Translations under genes and position numbers: made by a program | Shown here: piece by piece, positions 16,629 to 25,984 of the stretch | Numbering within the stretch: position 1 is the stretch's first letter | How the letters are laid out: each line of letters opens with the position of its first letter | DNA from: Bacillota bacterium | GTDB lineage: Bacteria > Bacillota > Clostridia > Oscillospirales > Ruminococcaceae | Direction: 5' to 3' | DNA: 64,000 bases | Assembly (NCBI GenBank): GCA_023415575.1 | Contig: JAEZKF010000040.1 | Coordinates: 1-64,000 of the forward strand | The notes under the pieces: generated by a model | Databases searched by the model: none | Told to the model about the DNA's origin: nothing | What the model saw: only the letters and a program-made list of their open reading frames with translations

Positions 16629-19019
16629 TTACAGGTGCCAGATGTTGTTTGCGTACTCGCGGATAGAGCGGTCAGCAGAAAAGCGTCCGGCTCCCGCAAT
16701 GTTGGCAAGCGACATACGCTGCCACTTCTCAGAATCGGTATAGCACTCGGCCGCATACCGCTGGGCCTGGGCATAGGAGTCAAAGTCGGCGAGCACCATA
16801 TACGGGTCGACGTTTTTGAGCGAGTTTGCAATATCCTCAAACGTATTTCCGCCGATGCCCGTTGTCAATAGGTCGATGGCGCCCCGGATGGTCTCGTTTG
16901 CCTTGTAAATCTCACTGGGTTTATAGGTTTCACGCCGCTTTACAACCTCCTGCGCCGTCATGCCGAACACGATGATGTTGTCAACCCCGCAGGCTTCGCC
17001 AATCTCGATGTTCGCGCCGTCGAGTGTGCCCAGAGTTACTGCACCATTTAGCATGAGCTTCATGTTGCCGGTACCCGATGCCTCGGTGCCCGCGAGGGAG
17101 ATCTGCTCGGATATCTCGCTTGCCGGCATCAGGCGCTCGGAAAGGGTAACGCGGTAGTCCTCAAGGTACAGGATGCGCAGCTTGTCGCGCAGGCGGGCGT
17201 CTTTTTCAAGCTCGCGTGCAAGCGTGCAGATAAGGCGGATAATCTGCTTTGCAAGATAATAACCGGGTGCCGCCTTTGCGCCGAAGATATAGGTGCGGGG
17301 CACAAAGTCTGCATCGGGGTTTTGCAAAAGCATCTGGTATTGGCTGATAATGTGCAGGGCATTGAGGTGTTGACGCTTATACTCGTGCAGGCGCTTGACC
17401 TGTACGTCAAAGATGGAGTCGCAGTTAAGCTGCGCGCCGGTAGTATCCTTGATATAGCGCGCAAACGCCTCCTTGTTCTCGCGCTTGACTTTGGCAAGAC
17501 GCTCAAGCACCGCCGGGTCGTTTTCGTATTGCTTAAGCTCAATCAGCTGGGCCGTATCCTTGATAAAGCCGTCACCAATAAGCTCGGTGATAAGCGCGGT
17601 AAGCGGCTTATTGGATTGATATAGCCAGCGCCTTGACGCAATGCCGTTTGTTACGTTGCAAAACTTTTGGGGTGTTACGGTGTAAAAGTCGAGGAACACA
17701 CGGTCCTTAAGTATCTCGGAGTGGATGCGGGACACGCCGTTGACCGAATGGCTGGCCAGCACCGAGAGGTTTGCCATCTTGACCTGATGGTCTGCCACAA
17801 TCGCCATGCGTCCGACCTTCGCAAGGTCGCCCGTCTGCTCAAACAGCTCGCGGCAGCAGCGCTCATTGATCTCCCGTACAATCTGGTAGATTCTCGGAAG
17901 TGTTGTGCGGAACAAGTCCTCGCTCCAAACCTCAAGCGCCTCGCTCATGACCGTGTGGTTGGTGTAGGCAAAGGTGCCGGTCACAAGCTTCCACGCCTTC
18001 TCCCACGAGTATCCGCACTCATCAAGCAGGATGCGCATGAGCTCCGGCACGGCAAGGGCGGGATGGGTGTCGTTGATGTGGATTGCCACCTTATCGGGCA
18101 GGTTTTCCAGCGTGCCGTAGGTTTTTAGGTGCTTGCGGCAGATGTCCGCAACCGATGCTGCGCACATAAAGTACTGCTGGCGCAGGCGCAGACTCTTACC
18201 CTCGATGTGGTTGTCGTTGGGGTAGAGCACCTTGCTGATGACCTCGGCCATCGAGTTCTGCCCCATGGCGCGCAGGTAATCGCCCTTGTTAAACAGCTCC
18301 ATATCAAGCCCTGGGCTGACCGCCTTCCACAGGCGCAGCTTGCTGACCCCCTTGGAGTCAAAGCCCGAGAGATACATATCGTAAGGAATGGCCTTTACCG
18401 TAAAATAGTTGATATGACGAACCTCGTGGTAGCCGTCATGCCAGCTTTCCTGAATCTCGCCGTCAAAGTGGACGTCTACGGCCTGATCTCTGCGCTCCAC
18501 CAGCCAGATATCGCCGCCGGGCAGCCAGTTATCGGGCAGCTCGGTCTGCCAGCCGTCTATGATGCGCTGCTTGAAGATGCCGTACTCATACAGAATCGAA
18601 TACCCTGTCGCCGGGTAATCGAGCGATGCGAGCGAATCAAGAAAGCAGGCGGCAAGACGGCCGAGCCCGCCGTTTCCAAGCCCGGCATCCGGCTCGAGCT
18701 CATACAGGTTTTCAAGGTCTACGCCCATCTGTGAAAGCACCTCGGATGCAATCTGTTCGATGCCGAGGTTGCTTAAGTTATTTTTAAGCGAACGCCCGAG
18801 TAAAAACTCCATGCACAGGTAGTACACACGCTTTGCGCCCCTGCTGTCTGCGTCCGCCGTAAATCGGCGACTCTTGTCGGTGAGGGCCTCGCGCACAACC
18901 AGCGCAAGCGCCTTGTAAAAGAGCTCATCCGACGCTTCGTCAGGTGTAACGGAAAATTCATTTTGCAACTTTAGTTCAATAAGAGAGCGAAGCTGAACCG
19001 GAGTGAATATGCTGTTCAT
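16629..19019 (-). CDS. glgP: Glycogen/starch phosphorylase
   Basis: Releases glucose 1-phosphate from alpha-1,4-glucans with pyridoxal phosphate. The protein is about 796 residues, the usual length. Visible signatures: EPDAGLGNGGLGRLAACFLDS (near 112-132), NYFTVKAIPYDM, AIHINDTHPALAVPELMR and the PLP-lysine region EASGTGNMKLMLNGA. The ATG at 19019 is chosen; a GTG three codons upstream (19028) lies only 4 bases after AAAGGA, so the exact start is uncertain. It stands alone, without other glg genes, and depends on B6 supplied by the kinase encoded next door. Confidence 0.95.
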   Translation of the reverse strand: MNSIFTPVQLRSLIELKLQNEFSVTPDEASDELFYKALALVVREALTDKSRRFTADADSRGAKRVYYLCMEFLLGRSLKNNLSNLGIEQIASEVLSQMGVDLENLYELEPDAGLGNGGLGRLAACFLDSLASLDYPATGYSILYEYGIFKQRIIDGWQTELPDNWLPGGDIWLVERRDQAVDVHFDGEIQESWHDGYHEVRHINYFTVKAIPYDMYLSGFDSKGVSKLRLWKAVSPGLDMELFNKGDYLRAMGQNSMAEVISKVLYPNDNHIEGKSLRLRQQYFMCAASVADICRKHLKTYGTLENLPDKVAIHINDTHPALAVPELMRILLDECGYSWEKAWKLVTGTFAYTNHTVMSEALEVWSEDLFRTTLPRIYQIVREINERCCRELFEQTGDLAKVGRMAIVADHQVKMANLSVLASHSVNGVSRIHSEILKDRVFLDFYTVTPQKFCNVTNGIASRRWLYQSNKPLTALITELIGDGFIKDTAQLIELKQYENDPAVLERLAKVKRENKEAFARYIKDTTGAQLNCDSIFDVQVKRLHEYKRQHLNALHIISQYQMLLQNPDADFVPRTYIFGAKAAPGYYLAKQIIRLICTLARELEKDARLRDKLRILYLEDYRVTLSERLMPASEISEQISLAGTEASGTGNMKLMLNGAVTLGTLDGANIEIGEACGVDNIIVFGMTAQEVVKRRETYKPSEIYKANETIRGAIDLLTTGIGGNTFEDIANSLKNVDPYMVLADFDSYAQAQRYAAECYTDSEKWQRMSLANIAGAGRFSADRSIREYANNIWHL

Positions 19020-19166
19020 TTTAAACACGAAATCCTTTCTATACTCAGCCGCAGACTCAGTGCAAATCTACGATTGATGCGACCGAAGTTCAACACTTTC
19101 GATGGTTCTTGTCAAAATATAATACATTTCATGAAAAAGCCAATTTCTTTTTAAAAGAGTAATGTA

Positions 19167-19196
19167 ATTATACTACAAATCCGGTGGGTTTTGCAA
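19167..19196 (-). promoter_or_regulatory. Promoter of glgP
   Basis: On the minus strand TTGCAA (19196-19191), an 18-base spacer and TATAAT (19172-19167). It would give a leader of about 140 bases before glgP. The remaining 19020-19400 interval is AT-rich, with a further TATAAT at 19291-19296 that may serve zapA but lacks a good -35 box. Confidence 0.55.
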
Positions 19197-19400
19197 ACCG
19201 GTTAGTAATAGCATACCAGGTTGGAAAGATATCCCGATATCATTCATAACAAACTGTAAAAATAACCGCTTTTATTGGGATTAGCTCTTTTATAATGCGA
19301 AAAAATGAATTATACTATAAATAAATATCTTCACTTAGAGTTTCCTGTTCCAAGTCAGCAAAACGGGAGCGACAAAAGGCGATTGGAGGAAGTGCACGGT

Positions 19401-19754
19401 ATGGAGCCTGTCAACACGATAAAACTCTGCATCTGCGGTACCGATTACTACATCTCGACGGGGGAAGATCCCGAGTATGTTGCCGAGCTTGGAGAGTATA
19501 TCAGCAACATGGTAGAGCGTATGATGCAACAAAACTCCAGCCTGTCGATGACAAAGGCACTGCTTTTATGTTGCATGAATACGCTGGATGAGCTCAACCA
19601 TGCAAATACCAGCGCGGACAACCTGCGCAGCCAAATCAAGGAGTACCTTGAGGAAGCTTCCCGCAGCCGCAGCGAGGTAGAAGCCCTGCGCAGGGAGCTT
19701 GATCAGCTAAAAAAGGAGCTTAGCGGTTTAGCCAATTACAAGGCTGCCGAATAA
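19401..19754 (+). CDS. zapA: Cell division protein ZapA
   Basis: A 117-residue FtsZ-ring-associated protein. The N-terminal ZapA domain (VNTIKLCICGTDYYISTGE, then two helices) is followed by a long coiled coil (about 75-115) rich in Leu, Glu and Arg, consistent with dimerisation and FtsZ bundling. The ATG at 19401 follows GGAGGA by 10 bases; an upstream in-frame ATG at 19305 would add 32 poorly conserved residues without a site. It is 3 bases before the U32 peptidase gene, a pairing seen in many Firmicutes. Confidence 0.88.
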   Translation: MEPVNTIKLCICGTDYYISTGEDPEYVAELGEYISNMVERMMQQNSSLSMTKALLLCCMNTLDELNHANTSADNLRSQIKEYLEEASRSRSEVEALRRELDQLKKELSGLANYKAAE

Positions 19755-19757
19755 AAC

Positions 19758-21827
19758 ATGAATAAACCTGAGATACTCGCCCCTGCGGGCGGGCCGGATG
19801 CCCTTCGCGCGGCACTGCGGTGCGGCGCCGACGCGGTATATGTCGGCGCAAAGTCCTTTTCCGCGCGTGGAGCAGCTGAGAACTTTACCATAGACGCATT
19901 GCGCGAGGCGGTTGCGGACTGCCATCTGCACGGTGCAAGGCTATACCTTGCGCTCAACACCTTATTATTTGACGGCGAACTGGAGGATGCCGCAGCGTTG
20001 ATTGCCGAAGCGGCAGACGCAGGTGTCGATGCCATGATTGTGCAGGATTTAGGGGCAGCCTCGCTTGTAAAGAGAATCTGCCCGTCCATGCCCCTGCACG
20101 GCTCAACCCAGATGTCGGTTCACACGCTTTCGGGCGCTCTTTTTTTGCAAAAACAAGGCTTTTCGCGCGTGATCCTTGCGCGTGAGCTTTCCTATGAGGA
20201 GCTGCGGACAATCACCGCAGGCTGCTCCATTGAAACCGAGGTATTTGTACACGGGGCACTGTGTATGTCGGTGTCCGGTCAGTGCTATATGAGCGCCGTT
20301 GCGGGCAGACGCAGCGGAAACCGCGGCCAGTGCGCCCAGCCCTGCCGCCTGCCCTTTACCGCTAACCGCGGTGACGGCTCTTGCGGTCTATCCCTAAAGG
20401 ATTTATCCATCGTAAAGGAAATTCCGGCACTCGCCGACCTTGGGGTGTGCTCGGTTAAGATTGAAGGGCGGCTCAAGCGCCCTGAATACGTTGCGGCTGC
20501 TGTGAGTGCCTGTGTATCCGCACGCGACGGTACGCTGAATGAAGCCGAGCTATCCCGCCTTCAGGCGGTTTTCTCGCGCAGCGGTTTTACCGCAGGCTAC
20601 TACGAAGCTAAGCGCGATGAATCCATGTTCGGCACCCGCGAAAAGGAGGATGTCACGGCGGCCCAGGGTGTGCTTAAAGAGCTTGCTCGCCTGTATGACC
20701 GTGAAACCCCTCGTGTTGCGGTGGACTTTGTTTATACCCAAAAGCAGGGTCAGCCCGTATCCCTTGCCGCTGTTGACGAAAACGGCAACCGCGCCTTTGC
20801 AAGCGGTGAGGTTCCGGAGCCTGCTCTTAACAGCCCCACGGACGAAGCGCGTGCGCGCGGGGCGATTGAAAAACTGGGTGGTACGCCATTCTACGCACGT
20901 AAAATCGCGTTTGACATCGACGAGACCCTGATGGTCCCAAATGCATGGATTAATGCCTTGCGCCGCGAATGCGCAGAGCAGCTTGCAAATCTGCGTACGG
21001 TACCAGTGAATAGGGCGATTTCCCCGCTCCAAGCCCCGCTTCGTTTGCCGAAGCGGGAGGCCCAGCCTACCCCTACCCTGCGGGCGCGGTTTCGCCGCTT
21101 TAATCAGATTCCGCTTGACCGCATAGATGCACTAGAATACCTATATCTGCCCGTTGGTGAGATACTCGCGCACGCGCAGGAGCTTGCTCCCTATATGGAC
21201 AAGCTCATTGCCTGCCCGCCGCGCGGGATGTTTGGACAGGATGAAACGATTCTGCAAAACCTCAAAAAGCTAAAGTCGCTTGGCGTGGACAAGCTGTACG
21301 CCCCGGGACTTGGGGCCATTGAGCTGGGGCAACGCCTTGATATGCAGCTGTTCGGCGGGTTTTCACTCAACATCGCAAACTCGCTTGCACTCGGTGAATA
21401 TCAGCGGTTTGGCTTGCGGGATACCGAGCTATCCATCGAGCTTGACCTTGCCCATGCCCGCACCCTTTCGGGTGACCTTGCGCGCGGCATTGTCGGCTAC
21501 GGCAGGCTCCCGCTTATGCTGGTGCGGTGCTGCCCGCTCAATCACACAAGAACTTGCAAGGAATGCGGCGCTCGGGGCGGGTATATGTATGACCGCCTGA
21601 ACAACCGCTTTTGGGTTGCGTGCGAGGGCGCTGCAAGCGAGGTCTTTAACTGCCGCATCCTGTTCCTCGCCGACCGCCTGCCGGAGCTGCGCGGGCTTGA
21701 TTTTATCACCCTGCTGTTCACCGACGAAACGATAGACCAGGCTTCATCTGTAATTGACGCATATCTAGCCGGCGGTACACCCCCCGAGGAGTTTACTCGC
21801 GGCCTTTATTACAGAGGGGTCTTGTAG
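19758..21827 (+). CDS. U32 family peptidase / RlhA-type protein with C-terminal DUF3656-like region
   Basis: A 689-residue U32-family protein. The N-terminal barrel (about 1-330) contains EILAPAGGPDALRAAL, GADAVYVGAKSFSARG and the U32 signature region EVFVHGALCMSVSGQCYMS with Cys-rich NRGQCAQPCR. The C-terminal region (about 400-689) carries a second Cys cluster around RTCKECGARGG. E. coli relatives are the 23S rRNA hydroxylation factor RlhA and tRNA hydroxylation factors, so an RNA-modification role is as likely as peptidase activity. It starts 3 bases after zapA. Confidence 0.88.
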   Translation: MNKPEILAPAGGPDALRAALRCGADAVYVGAKSFSARGAAENFTIDALREAVADCHLHGARLYLALNTLLFDGELEDAAALIAEAADAGVDAMIVQDLGAASLVKRICPSMPLHGSTQMSVHTLSGALFLQKQGFSRVILARELSYEELRTITAGCSIETEVFVHGALCMSVSGQCYMSAVAGRRSGNRGQCAQPCRLPFTANRGDGSCGLSLKDLSIVKEIPALADLGVCSVKIEGRLKRPEYVAAAVSACVSARDGTLNEAELSRLQAVFSRSGFTAGYYEAKRDESMFGTREKEDVTAAQGVLKELARLYDRETPRVAVDFVYTQKQGQPVSLAAVDENGNRAFASGEVPEPALNSPTDEARARGAIEKLGGTPFYARKIAFDIDETLMVPNAWINALRRECAEQLANLRTVPVNRAISPLQAPLRLPKREAQPTPTLRARFRRFNQIPLDRIDALEYLYLPVGEILAHAQELAPYMDKLIACPPRGMFGQDETILQNLKKLKSLGVDKLYAPGLGAIELGQRLDMQLFGGFSLNIANSLALGEYQRFGLRDTELSIELDLAHARTLSGDLARGIVGYGRLPLMLVRCCPLNHTRTCKECGARGGYMYDRLNNRFWVACEGAASEVFNCRILFLADRLPELRGLDFITLLFTDETIDQASSVIDAYLAGGTPPEEFTRGLYYRGVL

Positions 21828-21856
21828 TATTTTGACATCTAGGCTGGAGGGGTATG

Positions 21857-22243
21857 ATGACAAAGCAAGAACAACTTGTGGCCTCCTATTTTCATTCCTG
21901 GCTTACAAAGGATGCCTCCGTGCTCAAAGAGACGTTTGCTGAGGATGCCGTCTACACCGAAAGCTGGGGGCCTGTCTACTACGGCCTTTCCCAGATAGAG
22001 CAGTGGTTCTGTGATTGGCACAAGCAGGGTACCGTGCTCAAATGGGAGATTAAAGAGTTTCTATCAGACGGCAACAGGACGATTTGCAGTTGGTATTTTG
22101 AGTGTAACTACATGGGTGAAATATCAGGCTTTGACGGTGTATCGTGGATAGTGTTTAACGATGAAGGCAAGATTTCCACCCTAGACGAGTACCAATCCAA
22201 GTTACCGCATCATACCCCCTATGAACCGACAAAAGGAGAGTGA
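21857..22243 (+). CDS. SnoaL/NTF2-like domain protein
   Basis: A 128-residue cone-fold protein of the NTF2/SnoaL-like superfamily: MTKQEQLVASYFHSWLTKD, then EDAVYTESWGPVYYG and a central beta-sheet with WYFECNY. Such proteins range from isomerases to ligand-binding domains; the ligand here is not recognisable. Two ATGs are adjacent at 21854 and 21857; the second gives better spacing (6 bases) from GGAGG. The Shine-Dalgarno of dut lies in its last codons. Confidence 0.78.
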   Translation: MTKQEQLVASYFHSWLTKDASVLKETFAEDAVYTESWGPVYYGLSQIEQWFCDWHKQGTVLKWEIKEFLSDGNRTICSWYFECNYMGEISGFDGVSWIVFNDEGKISTLDEYQSKLPHHTPYEPTKGE

Positions 22244-22250
22244 GCTTGCT

Positions 22251-22688
22251 ATGAAACTGCTTGTGAAAAAGCTGCGCGACGGTGCGGTGATTCCGAAGCG
22301 TGCGACCGAAGGCAGTGCAGGTCATGACCTGTACGCTGTGCTGGATGAGCCGATTACGGTGCGCCCGGGCGGGCTTATCCGCATCCCGACGGGGATTGCC
22401 ATCGCCCTGCCGAGCAACGAATACGCCGCGTTTATCTACGCGCGCAGCGGGTTAGCTGTGCGCTTTGGCATTGCGCCGAGCAACTGCGTAGGGGTCATCG
22501 ACAGCGATTACCGCGGCGAGATAATAGTCGGACTTACCAACCACAGCTGCGAGCCCTACACCATTCAAAACGGCGAGCGCATCGCCCAGATGATTATTGC
22601 ACCCGTTGTACTGCCCGAGATTGTGGAGTGTAATACACTCGACGAGACCGCGCGCGGCGCCGGCGGCTTTGGCTCCACCGGACGGTAG
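22251..22688 (+). CDS. dut: dUTP diphosphatase
   Basis: Hydrolyses dUTP to dUMP and keeps uracil out of DNA. The 145-residue trimeric-type enzyme has all five motifs: SAGHDLYA, the YARSGLA loop, GVIDSDYRGEI, GERIAQMII and the C-terminal P-loop-like GAGGFGSTGR. AAAGGAGAG lies 10 bases before the ATG at 22251; an earlier in-frame ATG (22221) inside the previous gene is rejected. Confidence 0.95.
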   Translation: MKLLVKKLRDGAVIPKRATEGSAGHDLYAVLDEPITVRPGGLIRIPTGIAIALPSNEYAAFIYARSGLAVRFGIAPSNCVGVIDSDYRGEIIVGLTNHSCEPYTIQNGERIAQMIIAPVVLPEIVECNTLDETARGAGGFGSTGR

Positions 22689-22716
22689 AATCTTGACAAC
22701 AGACGGAGGATCACTC

Positions 22717-22986
22717 ATGAAGGCAAAGCGCATCTTTATCGGCTTACTGCTGTTCTTGTGTGCGGTATTGCTCGGCGAATTTACGGGCAGACTGGTTGAG
22801 GGCATCTCGGCGCTATCGTGGCTTGCCTATACCATCTCGGTTGGCATACCAGTATCACAGCCGTTTGTGCTCGACCTTTCCGTAATAAGCATCGCACTCG
22901 GAGCATACCTAACCATCAACATCGCACAGATTATTTTCTTAGTCATTGCACTGTTTTTATACAAGCCCTTGCTCAAAAGGCTATAA
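22717..22986 (+). CDS. Two-helix membrane protein, DUF4321-like
   Basis: An 89-residue protein with two hydrophobic segments (about 5-25 and 55-82) around a short loop, ending FLYKPLLKRL. The pattern LLGEFTGRL...LSWLAYT...LDLSVISIALG is that of the DUF4321 family, small membrane proteins of unknown role often placed next to maf and mre genes in Firmicutes, as here. GGAGG lies 7 bases before the ATG. Confidence 0.75.
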   Translation: MKAKRIFIGLLLFLCAVLLGEFTGRLVEGISALSWLAYTISVGIPVSQPFVLDLSVISIALGAYLTINIAQIIFLVIALFLYKPLLKRL

Positions 22987-23065
22987 TGGAGTGCAAACTG
23001 TGTCATAATCGTTTTATACATAGTTCTATGCAACACCGCACAAGAACAAGGGGAGGAAGTATCAC

Positions 23066-23632
23066 ATGAGGCTGATTTTGGCATCTGCCTCGCCCAGGCG
23101 AAATGAGCTTTTGCGCTATATCACCACCGATTTTGAGGTTATCCCCTCCTGTGAGGAGGAAGCAATAGATGAACTGCTTGACCACCACGAGCTTGTGATG
23201 GAGCTTGCCCGCATCAAGGCGTGTTCGGTGTTAAAGAAGCACCCCGACGCAATTGTCATCGGCAGCGACACCATCGTGACGGTGGATGGTCAAATCCTCG
23301 GAAAGCCGAAGAATCGTGCAGATGCCATCGATATGCTGAGCATGCTGTCAGACCGCAGCCACTACGTTTACACCGGCGTCTGCCTTGCGGCAGAGGGGCG
23401 CATCGAGCAGTTTTACAGCCGTACCGAGGTGTTCTTCTACCCGCTTAGTGAGGAGGAAATCATCCGCTATGTGGATACCGGCGAGCCGTTTGACAAGGCG
23501 GGCGCATACGGTATTCAAGGATACGGTGCTATGCTGTGCAGGCGCATTGAAGGCGATTTCTATACGGTGATGGGGCTGCCGGTGGCTGAGCTTTCCAGAA
23601 AATTGGCATTGTTTAAAAAAATTGTTGAGTAA
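23066..23632 (+). CDS. maf: Maf-family nucleoside triphosphate pyrophosphatase
   Basis: Hydrolyses non-canonical or pyrimidine nucleoside triphosphates and affects septum formation. The 188-residue protein has LILASASPRRNELL, SDTIVTVDGQILGKP, the central TGEPFDKAGAYGIQGYG motif and DFYTVMGLP. GGGGAGG lies 9 bases before the ATG. Placement before mreB-mreC-mreD is classical. Confidence 0.94.
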   Translation: MRLILASASPRRNELLRYITTDFEVIPSCEEEAIDELLDHHELVMELARIKACSVLKKHPDAIVIGSDTIVTVDGQILGKPKNRADAIDMLSMLSDRSHYVYTGVCLAAEGRIEQFYSRTEVFFYPLSEEEIIRYVDTGEPFDKAGAYGIQGYGAMLCRRIEGDFYTVMGLPVAELSRKLALFKKIVE

Positions 23633-23689
23633 ACTAGCCACAACGGTTATAATAGAAGCTGCAATGCTTGTCCTCATCTGCTATTTTGA

Positions 23690-23720
23690 TTGACAACAAC
23701 GCTATGGGGCGATTTATAAA
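23690..23720 (+). promoter_or_regulatory. Candidate promoter of the mre operon
   Basis: A perfect TTGACA (23690-23695) is followed by an A/T hexamer: TTTATA at 17 bases or TATAAA at 19. It lies about 50 bases before mreB. Confidence 0.45.
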
Positions 23721-23772
23721 ATTAAAACCATTGAGGTATGGCCGGCTTTAGGGGCTGAAAGGGGAAAGAAAC

Positions 23773-24798
23773 ATGTTTTCAAAAGACATCGGAATCGATT
23801 TGGGCACCGCCAATACACTAGTGTTTATGAAGGGCAAAGGCATCATCATGCGTGAGCCGTCGGTAGTTGCAGTGGATACCCGCAGTGATACCGTGAAATA
23901 CGTCGGTGCCGAGGCCAAGGAGGTCATCGGCCGTACACCCGGTTCCATCGTTGCCATCCGTCCGCTAAAGGATGGTGTAATCGCTGATTTTGACATCACG
24001 GCGAGTATGCTGCAGATCTTTATTAAAAAGGTATTTGCGGGCAAGCTGTTTGCAAAGCCCCGTGTTGTAATCTGCATCCCGTCCGGTGTTACCCCCGTGG
24101 AGCGCCGTGCCGTAAAAGAGGCGACACTCAAGGCGGGTGCAAGACACGTCTACATCATTGAGGAGCCGATGGCGGCTGCAATCGGCGCAAACCTTCCGGT
24201 TGCTGAGGCTACCGGTAACATGGTCGTGGACATCGGCGGCGGCACCACCGAGGTTGCGGTCATCTCGCTTGGCGGTATAGTAGCTGCTAAGAGTGCCCGC
24301 ATCGGCGGCGATGTGTTTGATAACTGCATCATCTCCTACATAAAGAAGCGCTATAACGTCCTCATCGGCGAGCGCACCGCAGAGGACCTTAAGATTGAGA
24401 TCGGGTCTGCCTACCCCTACGAGGGCGAGGAGAGCGTAGAGATTAAAGGACGCAATCTGGTGGATGGTCTGCCGAAGAACGTAATCGTGTCCTCCGAGGA
24501 GATTCGCGAGGCTCTGCGTGAACCGCTTGAGACCATCATCGACGTCATCAAGACAACGCTTGAAAAGACCCCGCCCGAGCTTTCGGCTGATATCATCGAC
24601 CACGGCATCACCCTGACCGGCGGCGGCGCCCTGCTGCGCGGACTGGATGCCCTTGTACACAAGGAGACGGGTATTCCCGTTTACATCGCGGATAACCCAC
24701 TTGATTGTGTTGCTTTGGGTGCCGGCAAGGTGCTGGACGCGTCTCCCAGCTTTAATCAGGTACTCAGCGATGAGGATCGCTCCAGCACATATATCTAA
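23773..24798 (+). CDS. mreB: Rod-shape-determining actin homologue MreB
   Basis: Forms membrane-associated filaments that direct sidewall peptidoglycan synthesis. The 341-residue actin-fold protein shows phosphate-1 loop IGIDLGTANTLVF, MVVDIGGGTTEVAVISLGG (phosphate-2) and ITLTGGGALLRGLD (adenosine motif). AAGGGG lies 8 bases before the ATG. It is separated from mreC by 250 bases, larger than usual. Confidence 0.95.
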   Translation: MFSKDIGIDLGTANTLVFMKGKGIIMREPSVVAVDTRSDTVKYVGAEAKEVIGRTPGSIVAIRPLKDGVIADFDITASMLQIFIKKVFAGKLFAKPRVVICIPSGVTPVERRAVKEATLKAGARHVYIIEEPMAAAIGANLPVAEATGNMVVDIGGGTTEVAVISLGGIVAAKSARIGGDVFDNCIISYIKKRYNVLIGERTAEDLKIEIGSAYPYEGEESVEIKGRNLVDGLPKNVIVSSEEIREALREPLETIIDVIKTTLEKTPPELSADIIDHGITLTGGGALLRGLDALVHKETGIPVYIADNPLDCVALGAGKVLDASPSFNQVLSDEDRSSTYI

Positions 24799-25048
24799 TC
24801 GTTTGACTTTAATACGACATTTTTCCTACGGTCCGCCGCTGTTTATTATGGCCGCGGTCCGTTTTGGCTTACCGATATGTCTTTTTGCGGTGATGCTGTT
24901 TATAATGTTGCTATCACTTTCTGCCAATTGAATGGATTTAAGGCAACAAAGCCACTTATGACATGGATAGATTTTATAAATCTATGTCAAACCCGAAAGA
25001 CAAAGATGTTTGACCGTATTAACAGCGGTTCTGCCGGAGGGTACCCCC
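24799..25048. other. 250-bp gap between mreB and mreC
   Basis: No gene is supported. CGGTCCG occurs twice (near 24830 and 24856). A bulged AT-rich stem-loop (GACAT...AGATTT / AAATCTATGTC) lies at 24960-24988. No T run follows, so it would not terminate efficiently. Confidence 0.35.
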
Positions 25049-25921
25049 TTGAAGGAATTTTTTCAAAGTAGAAAATTTAAGATTTTGCTGGGCGTAGCCG
25101 CGCTGCTGTTCGGTTTTATGGTGTATACCGCCGTAAACAGCGGCATGGCAAACTTCCTGTCTGGCTCTGTCGGCGTGCTCTTAAGCCCGCTGCAGAAGCT
25201 ATCTATGTCTCTTTCTTCCTCCGTCACAGGTTTCTTTGAGCGTATTATTATTGCGGATGACATCTCGCAGGAGAATCAAGAGCTGCGTGAAGAAATCCGC
25301 AGGCTGCGCGAGCAGATGGTGGATTTTGAGACCTATAAGGCGGAAAACGAACAGTACCGCCAGTTCCTTGAGCTTAAGGAGCAGAACCCCGACTTTGTAT
25401 TTGAGGCCGCCATGGTAATCGGACGCGACCCCGCCGACCATTTTTACTCCTTTACCATAGATAAAGGAACACTGGACGGTATTAAGGTATCCGACCCTGT
25501 TATCACGCCGGACGGACTGGTGGGCAGGATATCGGAGGTATCGTACACCGACAGTAAGGTGATTACCCTATTAAACCCCGGTATTGATGTCGGCGCCTTT
25601 GACGGCCGCACTAGGGATACCGGTATCATTTCAGGAGACCTTGGGCTTGCAATGCAGGGCAGGTGCAGGCTCTCCTACCTTTCGCGCGACAGCTCCGCCT
25701 CTGCCGGTGATATTATCACTACGTCCGGTATCGGCGGCACCTTCCCCAAAGGGCTTATCGTCGGCACCATTGCGGACGTCAAGGCCGAGCAGAGCGGTAT
25801 TTCTCTGTATGCCGAGATTGTTCCCGCTGCCGATATTGCGAAGGTCCGAGATGTGTTCGTCATCACTTCCTTCCGCGGTCAGATAGGCAGCGAAACTCAG
25901 GAGGATGCGCCACAACAGTAG
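25049..25921 (+). CDS. mreC: Rod-shape-determining protein MreC
   Basis: A 290-residue membrane-anchored scaffold of the elongasome. One N-terminal transmembrane segment (about 10-30) is followed by a coiled coil (about 65-110) and two beta-barrel domains (DPADHFYSFTIDKGTLDG; SGIGGTFPKGLIVG). The start is taken as TTG at 25049, 7 bases after GGAGGG; this removes a 13-residue extension beginning at another TTG (25010) that has no site. It belongs with mreB, mreD and mrdA. Confidence 0.9.
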   Translation: MKEFFQSRKFKILLGVAALLFGFMVYTAVNSGMANFLSGSVGVLLSPLQKLSMSLSSSVTGFFERIIIADDISQENQELREEIRRLREQMVDFETYKAENEQYRQFLELKEQNPDFVFEAAMVIGRDPADHFYSFTIDKGTLDGIKVSDPVITPDGLVGRISEVSYTDSKVITLLNPGIDVGAFDGRTRDTGIISGDLGLAMQGRCRLSYLSRDSSASAGDIITTSGIGGTFPKGLIVGTIADVKAEQSGISLYAEIVPAADIAKVRDVFVITSFRGQIGSETQEDAPQQ

Positions 25922-25984
25922 CATCCTCTATAAGTTTAATATTTTATTAAAACGCTTTACAGCTTGAAACGGAGTACCACCACT

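Noticed and set aside
24822..24862. Hairpin terminator between mreB and mreC at the two CGGTCCG motifs
   Set aside because: The two motifs are direct, not inverted, repeats, so they do not pair.
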